NCBI GenBank assembly: GCA_021799715.1
Contig: JAJYZY010000034.1
Location: forward strand, 1-20,740
Direction: 5' to 3'
DNA from: Planctomycetota bacterium
GTDB taxonomy: Bacteria > Planctomycetota > Phycisphaerae > WQYP01
DNA length: 20,740 bases
Each line of letters begins with the position of its first letter. Position 1 is the first letter of the stretch. The notes under the pieces are model-generated. The model worked only from the letters and a program-made list of their open reading frames with translations. It was not told the origin of the DNA and searched no databases. The position numbers and the translations under genes were made by a program. This document shows, piece by piece, positions 15,725 to 20,740 of the stretch.

Positions 15725-16209
15725 GCGGTGTATCTGGATACGGGTTTGGATTTTTATTCGCTGCGCTACGCTTACTGCCCTCCCTTGGTGCAATCAGGAG
15801 TGTCACTGAAGGTTTCACCGTAACTGATGCGGCACTCTGATTCCCGCTTAACCCGCAACATCTGCGGCCGCACGGAATTCTGGATACGGCCGAAGCTACT
15901 CAAGAAATCAACTTGGGCAATTTAATATCGGCTCCGCCAGATGCTGAAACGACGAATTCTCTTGGCCCGCTGCGCAACTCCGGGCGCAACCATGGCGTGT
16001 GCTTATCCGGGCACTTTGATACGCCGGCCTGCACGCCGGACCGAACCAACCCGGATGGGTTGAACGATAAGATAACCATTAAGGATACAGCGATTTGCAC
16101 TACCGCGAGCAAGGCTTCATTCAAAGCGGGCGATGGGACTCGAACCCACAACAGCCAGCTTGGAAGGGCGACAGGATATCGCGAAAAAGCCCGGAAAACA
16201 AGCGGTTCC
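15725..16209 (+). pseudogene. decayed tyrosine recombinase (integrase) C-terminus
   Basis: Only the C-terminal part of a phage-type integrase remains. One frame reads GLDFYSLRYAYCPPLVQSGV, then SLKVSP, an in-frame TAA (15821-15823), then LMRHSDSRLTRNICG. It then continues in another frame after about 15870 as HGILDTAEATQEINLGN and a low-complexity tail. The family pattern would be SLRHTFA, a LMRHSD box and NIYG. The first box His is Tyr here, and the nucleophilic Tyr is Cys (NICG, a TAC-to-TGC type change). With an internal stop, a frameshift and no upstream half, it cannot be active. Its tail runs straight through the tRNA-Gly fragment in antisense, as integrases abutting their att site do. 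Confidence 0.75.
16126..16166 (-). pseudogene. tRNA-Gly(TCC) 3' half, integration scar
   Basis: On the - strand this reads as anticodon loop CTTCCAA (anticodon TCC at 16162-16164), 3' anticodon stem GCTGG and a 5-base variable loop. Next come T stem GTGGG, loop TTCGAGT and CCCAT, then acceptor strand CGCCCGC. The 5' anticodon strand (16167-16171) pairs poorly, and no D-arm or 5' acceptor GCGGGCG follows within 60 bp. So only the 3' half exists. Tyrosine recombinases commonly use the anticodon-to-3'-end segment as att core, and the neighbouring integrase remnant supports this reading. Confidence 0.75.
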
Positions 16210-16359
16210 ATGAATGCGCAACCACCGGCGCAACCATGCCCCGTGCCCGACCAAGATTTCGCAATCGTGGCCGAATTTTGGAGGCAACTTCCAGCGGCAA
16301 TCAAGGCGGGCATTGTTGCGATGGTGCGCACGGCGATGCGAACTGGTAACGAGTCGTGA
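16210..16359 (+). CDS. small hypothetical protein next to the att scar
   Basis: 49-residue reading frame MNAQPPAQPCPVPDQDFAIV, followed by AEFWRQLPAAIKAGIVAMVR. The WxxLPxxIKAGIxAMV pattern resembles short proteins or domains I associate with regions downstream of integrases, but I cannot name a family with certainty. It lies in the same frame as the integrase remnant tail and could be its last segment. The ribosome binding site is weak. No function can be assigned. Confidence 0.4.
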   Translation: MNAQPPAQPCPVPDQDFAIVAEFWRQLPAAIKAGIVAMVRTAMRTGNES

Positions 16360-16392
16360 TCTTTTTGCAATCTCCCGCTTCGAATATGTCCA

Positions 16393-17229
16393 TCAACCAT
16401 CGGTAGCGCGGACTGCAAGGATCGCACGACTATCGACGTTCAGCACCTGCGTATTATTTCTCAAAGCAAAGAGGGGGTTGCGCCAATAGGCGTGACCCCG
16501 CACTACCACTGTCGGCTTACTCACTTCAAGCGTTTGACGCACAGACGTCCAACCTTTGAAGTTGTATCCCGGCACATCCGGGCCATCGTGCATCAAAAGT
16601 AGATCGGGTTCATCGTCGGACAACCGCTTGACCGCGGCCGTGAAGTCCGCTTCTGTTCGCCTGAATGGACGCCGGGGGTTGCCCACGATGCCGGACAGAC
16701 CGGCTACCTTTAGGCCATCAACATTGACGGCTTGGCCATCAAGCAAGTGAATCTGCGGCTGTTGGTTGAACGCCTTCACATGAGCCTCCGAAAAGCTAGG
16801 CCCAAACATATCGTGGTTGCCAGCCACACCGACTACCCACCTGCAGCAATTTGCAAATGCTTTCCACACGCTGCGCACATCGCCCGTACCACCGCGTTTA
16901 TCCATTTCCGGCCGGGCGTAGAGGTCACCCACGAGAACTACGCCGATCCGGTCCAACGCCGGTATGGCACCGTGGCTCGCAAGCACCTGTAGTTCCTCTG
17001 CCAGCAATTCGCCAAGCAGACGCCCTGGTAAGCAGTCGTTGGGGCGAACTGCACGTCCTTGCAAGTCACCGGTAAACAGAATGGCGTCAAGCTTATTCGG
17101 CAATGCCGTGACAGTGGATTTCAGCACCTCCAACTGTTCAATCACGACCACCCGCTTCGTTGAAACGTTTTCGTACGCAATCCGACAGATCGGTTCAGGA
17201 TGAATGGATACGATATGCATTTGATTCAT
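16393..17229 (-). CDS. calcineurin-like metallophosphoesterase
   Basis: 278-residue predicted metal-dependent phosphoesterase. Visible motifs: FTGDLQG (Asp55), VVLVGDLYARPE (Asp102), VAGNHDMFG with GNHD at 137-140, LLMHDGPDVPG (His214) and RGHAYW (His246). These match the metal-binding blocks of calcineurin-like enzymes, though the usual N-terminal D-x-H is not obvious. Relatives act on nucleotides, nucleic acids or phosphoproteins; the substrate here is unknown. It starts 54 bp downstream of the AbiEii toxin of pair 2, same strand, so it may belong to that transcript. A start at the second ATG (17220) is possible. Confidence 0.8.
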   Translation of the reverse strand: MNQMHIVSIHPEPICRIAYENVSTKRVVVIEQLEVLKSTVTALPNKLDAILFTGDLQGRAVRPNDCLPGRLLGELLAEELQVLASHGAIPALDRIGVVLVGDLYARPEMDKRGGTGDVRSVWKAFANCCRWVVGVAGNHDMFGPSFSEAHVKAFNQQPQIHLLDGQAVNVDGLKVAGLSGIVGNPRRPFRRTEADFTAAVKRLSDDEPDLLLMHDGPDVPGYNFKGWTSVRQTLEVSKPTVVVRGHAYWRNPLFALRNNTQVLNVDSRAILAVRATDG

Positions 17230-17283
17230 TTTCTCGGCATGCGTGCTTTACTTTTGCATATGTCATACCATGCCAACGTTCAC

Positions 17284-18102
17284 CTACAACATGGCGCCTG
17301 CCCAAGCCGCGCCGGGCAAAGCCTCTATCAGAGATTTCCGCACGACCTGCAAAGCCGTCGCGGCATCATATTCGACACCGGCTGCCAACAATGGCTTGAT
17401 GTCAGCGAGGAAAATTCTGTCAAGTGATTTTTCATGCAGGTTTTGCTCAAATTGTGCACGGGACACGGTGCGTCCCGCCTGCTTCATATATTGCATGAAA
17501 CAGGTGACGACCTGCCGCGGCTCGATCAATTTCCGATCCAGGCAAAGCCACAGATCGAAAAGATCGCGGCCCTTGCGCCGCTGGTACAATGCCCGCAGCT
17601 TCGTGCCCATCAGTTCATTGATCTGATAGGTCTTGACCTCGGCCTTGGCCGTGAGCCACGGATTCGCCACCACCATGGGTCGCGGTTGAAACCCCAGCAC
17701 CGTGAAGTGCTCGCGGCTGTTGACTTCGATTTTTAGTCGTAACGGGCGCACCGGTGGAATTTCGGACTCAAATCGATAGACCAGTGAAAAACCGCCCTCG
17801 GCCCGCGCCCGACTCGGCTTTCCAAGCCACGGGTCAAGTTTGGACCGAATTGCGTCAATCAAGGAACCAGCCGCCCCCGGCTTCGTCTGCACCAAATCAA
17901 TGTCTTCGGAGTATCGAACACCAGGTGAGACGAACAGCTTGTTGAGCGCCGTTCCGCCGCGCAAGGCAATCAGGTTCGATAGATCACCATCGCCGAACAA
18001 CTCTACGACCGCACGCGACAGCACCAAGTCTTGCTCGACCTGTGCATCTTCAGACCACGGCGCTGCGGCCCGCCACGCAGTAATGTGGGCTTGCGGGATC
18101 AT
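17284..18102 (-). CDS. abiEii: AbiEii/AbiGii-type nucleotidyltransferase toxin (AbiE pair 2)
   Basis: 272-residue classical AbiEii toxin. The nucleotidyltransferase core shows LRGGTALNKLF (48-57), RYSEDIDLV with Asp67 and Asp69, and the third block LKIEVNSRE (Lys124, Glu126). The fourth, INELMGTKLRALYQRRKGRD followed by LFDLW, is the hallmark C-terminal motif of the family. Such toxins arrest growth by modifying tRNA acceptor ends or through GTP-dependent nucleotidyl transfer, and are activated on phage infection. The start overlaps the antitoxin stop by 4 bases (18099-18102), the typical AbiE arrangement. All key residues are intact. Confidence 0.9.
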   Translation of the reverse strand: MIPQAHITAWRAAAPWSEDAQVEQDLVLSRAVVELFGDGDLSNLIALRGGTALNKLFVSPGVRYSEDIDLVQTKPGAAGSLIDAIRSKLDPWLGKPSRARAEGGFSLVYRFESEIPPVRPLRLKIEVNSREHFTVLGFQPRPMVVANPWLTAKAEVKTYQINELMGTKLRALYQRRKGRDLFDLWLCLDRKLIEPRQVVTCFMQYMKQAGRTVSRAQFEQNLHEKSLDRIFLADIKPLLAAGVEYDAATALQVVRKSLIEALPGAAWAGAML

Positions 18103-18887
18103 GCTTCAATCTCCACTGATGCGTTGAGGAGCAATCGCCACCTTTGATTCTCACGGGCGTTTTTGAACGGCTGACCCGGCCGAAGCGGCTGGAGCCGTTC
18201 AGCGCGCCGCGCAACCCACTGGTGCACCGAGTCCGCAAGAGGGCGACGCCGTAACAGATCAAGAATGTATCCCAAACGCTGGGCATTGGGAACGTCGCCA
18301 ACGACCTCCAACGCGGCGACCAATCGCTTCGGGTTTATCGAAGCGGCCATCTGGCTAATCACCGACGCAACATGATCCATTTCGCCCGCGGCCCTGACGA
18401 ACCGCAGCAGATCAACAACCGTCGTTTCAGGCGTGGACACCCGCATCATTCCCGTTGACGTTTTCATCTGCATGACCGCCGCCAGTGCCACATATTTGCT
18501 CGCGTAGAATGCGATTCGAGCGCGGCCCGCTTTCATGGGCCGCACTGGGCGATCCGTCAGCACCTGAAAAAACTGCGGCTGCTGGTGTGAGGCGCCGTGG
18601 AGCGCGGCCGCGCTCAACAGGCCCACGTAGTAAGGCAGCTTCATGGCCGTCATCAGGTCGTGGATGAACCAGGAAACCGGCGGTGAGCCGGCGGCGCGGT
18701 ATTCCAGCGGGACGATGACGTAAAAATACTCTTTTGGCTGAACCAGTCTGCCCCGTTTGGCCGCCCGCTGGAGCGCTTTGCTGACAGCGGAGGCGGACAG
18801 GCCGCTGTCGCGGATCGCCTCGGTGCGCAGAAACGAGTACTGCCCCCGCGATTGCAACCCGTCTATCCATGATTCAAGCGATGCCAT
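18099..18887 (-). CDS. abiEi: AbiEi antitoxin (AbiE pair 2)
   Basis: 262-residue antitoxin and autorepressor of a type IV toxin-antitoxin pair. An N-terminal winged helix (about 15-60: FLRTEAIRDSGLSASAVSKA and GRLVQPKEYFYVIVP) is followed by the family region ISWFIHDLMTAM-like, seen here as VSWFIHDLMTAMKLPYYVG. Then come LLSAAALHGASHQQPQFFQV and VSTPETTVVDLLRF, all typical of AbiEi. Start: ATG 18887 is chosen because GGA (18897-18895) is 7 bases upstream. ATG 18893 or TTG 18899 would add 2 or 4 residues. The palindromic operator lies just upstream. Confidence 0.88.
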   Translation of the reverse strand: MASLESWIDGLQSRGQYSFLRTEAIRDSGLSASAVSKALQRAAKRGRLVQPKEYFYVIVPLEYRAAGSPPVSWFIHDLMTAMKLPYYVGLLSAAALHGASHQQPQFFQVLTDRPVRPMKAGRARIAFYASKYVALAAVMQMKTSTGMMRVSTPETTVVDLLRFVRAAGEMDHVASVISQMAASINPKRLVAALEVVGDVPNAQRLGYILDLLRRRPLADSVHQWVARRAERLQPLRPGQPFKNARENQRWRLLLNASVEIEA

Positions 18888-18912
18888 TGCCATTTCCAAA
18901 TCAAAGAAACAC

Positions 18913-18949
18913 TTTGCGTAAACCGGTACAAGTAGTCCGTTTATGCAAA
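18913..18949. promoter_or_regulatory. operator of AbiE pair 2
   Basis: TTTGCGTAAAC (18913-18923) and GTTTATGCAAA (18939-18949) are 11-bp inverted arms with one mismatch, separated by 15 bases. They sit between the promoter and the antitoxin start, over the predicted transcription start. This is the layout expected for AbiEi binding in negative autoregulation. The arm sequence differs from the pair 1 operator, so the two systems should not cross-regulate. Confidence 0.65.
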
Positions 18950-18952
18950 CTT

Positions 18953-18981
18953 ATCATATCGGTGTTTCAAGGCTACGGCAA
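18953..18981 (-). promoter_or_regulatory. promoter of AbiE pair 2
   Basis: Read on the - strand, TTGCCG (18981-18976) and TATGAT (18958-18953) are separated by 17 bases, giving a start near 18946 inside the operator arm. An alternative -35, TTGAAA, lies within the spacer but lacks a good -10. Confidence 0.55.
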
Positions 18982-19024
18982 GAAAATCTCAAGGAAATTT
19001 CCTCGTGCAACTTGGATAACTCGG

Positions 19025-19345
19025 TCAGCGATCCCAGTTCCGGCAGTATTTAAGGTTATACTCCAGAATCTTCTGATAGTACGCGCCGGGATTCTCCTGT
19101 TTCTCCTGAAGCAGTTTCTCCACGCACTGGCACGCATTGACCATGATCCTCTTCATCTCGTCGTCGGTGATGCGGCTTAAGTCGGGATTTTCCAGCAGTT
19201 CCGATGACTCGCCCGCATGTAAGTCCTCAATGGGGCCATTGCGGAAAGCACAAGCGACAATGGCATTGGCCTCATCGCGCAGTGTGAAGCCGCCGGGGAA
19301 GTACTGCTCGACTGCTTTACGAAATGCTTCGTATCCATCACTCAT
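19025..19345 (-). CDS. small hypothetical protein between two AbiE pairs
   Basis: 106-residue acidic cytosolic protein, not recognised. It begins MSDGYEAFRKAVEQYFPGGF and contains RDEANAIVACAFRNGPIEDL, HAGESSELLENPDLSRITDD and a helical C-terminus ending NLKYCRNWDR. No membrane segment or known motif is visible. The open frame extends to 19471, but ATG 19345 is preferred because AAAGG lies 7 bases upstream and the upstream residues look non-coding. It lies 123 bp downstream of the NTase of pair 3 and ends 44 bp before the promoter of pair 2, so it could be a third partner of pair 3 or an independent cargo gene. Confidence 0.7.
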   Translation of the reverse strand: MSDGYEAFRKAVEQYFPGGFTLRDEANAIVACAFRNGPIEDLHAGESSELLENPDLSRITDDEMKRIMVNACQCVEKLLQEKQENPGAYYQKILEYNLKYCRNWDR

Positions 19346-19467
19346 TGCGATACCTTTATCGTAGCCCCACGGGACCCTTATACGTACCCAATCAAGCATC
19401 CATGGCACGGTATTGTCGCCATGATATTCGCCCCTCTTGTTTACGGTGCGCATCGCACATACCCGCC

Positions 19468-20226
19468 TCAACCAAGGTGATACACCCGGGCTAATTCCGT
19501 CAAAACATCTTCACGCGTGCCCTTACGGAACCCAAGCGCTTTGAGGTCAATATCCTCGCCGCGCATTTGGGCAATAAAATCGTTGAGGCCTTTCTTTATA
19601 GCAGCCGGAGCGGCGGGATCTGTCGTGGGGTCGAGAATCTGGAACAGCCGGAAAACATCGTTCTTGTGCTTCTTGATCATTTTGCTGTCGATCTTCTCCC
19701 CACTCTGCTCGCGCCGGGTCAGGTCGAGCCACGCCCGCGCTTTCAAGGTGATGAGCTGCGCCGGGCCGACCACGGGAAGTCCTTTGACCACCTGCCTGCC
19801 CGCTTGAATAAACCCGTAATAGTCGATATCCATGAGGATCGCCGAAAGACTGGACACATCCTCTTCCATCGGCAACGGGGTCAAATGACTTCCTGCCGCA
19901 AGCTGTAGCACATCCGGCCGCCTCGAAAATAGCTCTAGCACGAAGGGGTAGTTCGCATCCGCCGGCTTCTGGAAACGGTAAAACTGTCGTTGGCCAGTTG
20001 ATTGTTCTTGGATACGGTAGCCACCGGCACGCACGAATCCCCAGAAGGCTCGGACGAACGCGACGTCCAGCGCCTCGGCGCACAGAACAATGTCGATATC
20101 CTTGGTGGCCCGGAATGAAAGCCCTACTCCGGTCATAGCGATGTCACATGCGGCGCCGCCGATGAGCACGTAGCGATCCGCATAGTCCCGGAAATGCCTG
20201 CGAAAAATGTCCAAGCCTTTTACCAT
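19468..20226 (-). CDS. AbiEii-like nucleotidyltransferase (pair 3)
   Basis: 252-residue nucleotidyltransferase-fold protein. The metal-binding region is YVLIGGAACDIA (Gly23-24) and FRATKDIDIVL (Asp43, Asp45), with a third acidic candidate, Glu98 in FVLELFS. Later come VVGPAQLITLKARAWLDLTR and a basic KMIKKHKNDVFRLFQI, matching the K...KD helix of the family. It is clearly different in sequence from the toxins of pairs 1 and 2. Its ATG overlaps the stop of the upstream regulator (ATGGTAA, 20220-20226), so the two are translationally coupled. I infer a third AbiE-like toxin-antitoxin module; a different role for this NTase is possible. Confidence 0.75.
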   Translation of the reverse strand: MVKGLDIFRRHFRDYADRYVLIGGAACDIAMTGVGLSFRATKDIDIVLCAEALDVAFVRAFWGFVRAGGYRIQEQSTGQRQFYRFQKPADANYPFVLELFSRRPDVLQLAAGSHLTPLPMEEDVSSLSAILMDIDYYGFIQAGRQVVKGLPVVGPAQLITLKARAWLDLTRREQSGEKIDSKMIKKHKNDVFRLFQILDPTTDPAAPAAIKKGLNDFIAQMRGEDIDLKALGFRKGTREDVLTELARVYHLG

Positions 20227-20740
20227 CCGAGTTTTTCCATCATTTCTTCCATTGCAGACTCAATGCGTTCGTCGGGGTTGTCCTTCAATGAAAGATACAA
20301 TGACAACGGATCGACTACATTATGTTCCGCGAAAAGCGCCGGAGAATAACTCCAGACCTCAATTTCGCAGGCATTTGGTTCCTGATTTGGCACCACGATG
20401 GCCTTACGCCGTTGCCGTAGCAGGTTCCATTCCTCCCGGGTCAAGGCATACGCAGTGTATGCCGGCGTTGCCAGCATGGAGTATTCGGCGAGAGCCGTGA
20501 GTCCCGCGCGGATTCTGCCGGCCCCGCTCTTGGCGTACTGGATAAACAGCCGTTTGTTCACCGGACTGCGCAAGAACGGCTGCGCCTTGGTCCATATTTC
20601 CCGCCGGTTTCCTTTGAAACGAAGGCGACGCTCCCGACCATGCACGGTCACGTCGCCCAGTTTAGCCGCCTCCAATTCGTCAAAGGCGCGAGTCATCGTC
20701 ATCGCCGAGTATTTCAGCCGTTGTGCGGTCTCCAGCGGAA
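20220..20740 (-). CDS. winged-helix regulator/antitoxin, cut by the window edge (pair 3)
   Basis: The frame stays open to the end of the window, so the N-terminus is missing and the internal ATG at 20702 is not the true start. The visible part begins LETAQRLKYSAMTMTRAFDE, a good recognition helix of a winged helix-turn-helix, followed by AAKLGDVTVHGRERRLRF as a wing. A segment SPVNKRLFIQYAKSGAGRIR, then GLTALAEYSMLATPAYTAYA, resembles the sensor part of regulators encoded beside nucleotidyltransferases. It ends in a 7-base overlap with the NTase. By position it is the antitoxin and repressor of the third module. Confidence 0.65.
   Translation of the reverse strand, partial: PLETAQRLKYSAMTMTRAFDELEAAKLGDVTVHGRERRLRFKGNRREIWTKAQPFLRSPVNKRLFIQYAKSGAGRIRAGLTALAEYSMLATPAYTAYALTREEWNLLRQRRKAIVVPNQEPNACEIEVWSYSPALFAEHNVVDPLSLYLSLKDNPDERIESAMEEMMEKLGW

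Noticed and set aside
15913..16359. A 148-residue hypothetical protein starting at TTG 15913
   Set aside because: It is the frame of the decayed integrase tail reading through a tRNA 3' half in antisense; only its last 49 codons might be a separate gene.
1..20740. CRISPR array, rRNA genes or intact insertion sequence
   Set aside because: No regularly spaced direct repeats, rRNA sequence or intact transposase were seen by eye on either strand.

Overview
The window most likely comes from a planctomycete, possibly of the Phycisphaerae type. This is an inference from a PEP-CTERM-anchored exported protein, a eukaryote-like adenylosuccinate lyase, and an integrase remnant whose C-terminal tail reads in antisense through a tRNA-Gly 3' half, an arrangement I associate with planctomycete integrases. 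No rRNA or taxonomic marker is present, so the assignment stays tentative.

The left part (about 1-10.3 kb) is ordinary chromosome. On the + strand it carries an aldo/keto reductase, a ClpP-family protease and a GT4 glycosyltransferase. On the - strand follows a purB-rlmN pair; the RlmN lacks about 58 N-terminal residues but keeps every key cysteine. A 430-bp divergent control region then holds three palindromes, a 12-codon leader ORF with a perfect Shine-Dalgarno, and an elaborate nested hairpin. It leads into a complete CUT2 (ribose/xylose-type) sugar ABC transporter: lipoprotein, double-ATPase and permease.

The middle (about 10.3-13.4 kb) holds one large, extremely glycine-rich exported protein with a PEP-CTERM sorting signal on the - strand, and about 0.7 kb upstream of it with no recognisable gene.

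The right part (about 13.4 kb to the edge) is an accessory island. It contains three separate nucleotidyltransferase-plus-winged-helix pairs of the AbiE (type IV toxin-antitoxin) kind: one on + (13.5-15.4 kb) and two on - (17.3-18.9 kb; 19.5 kb to the edge, with the regulator cut by the window end). Two of them have clear palindromic operators placed on their promoters, as expected for AbiEi autorepression. Between pairs 1 and 2 lie a decayed tyrosine-recombinase gene (in-frame stop, frameshift, catalytic Tyr changed to Cys) and, at its end, the 3' half of a tRNA-Gly(TCC), which is a classic integration scar. A metallophosphoesterase and a small unknown protein accompany the - strand pairs.

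A short dispersed repeat occurs in three gene-end regions (about 3.74-3.83, 10.63-10.66 and 15.50-15.54 kb). The best candidates for something not yet described are the triple AbiE island with its att scar, the leader-ORF and nested hairpin ahead of the sugar transporter, and the gene-end repeat family.
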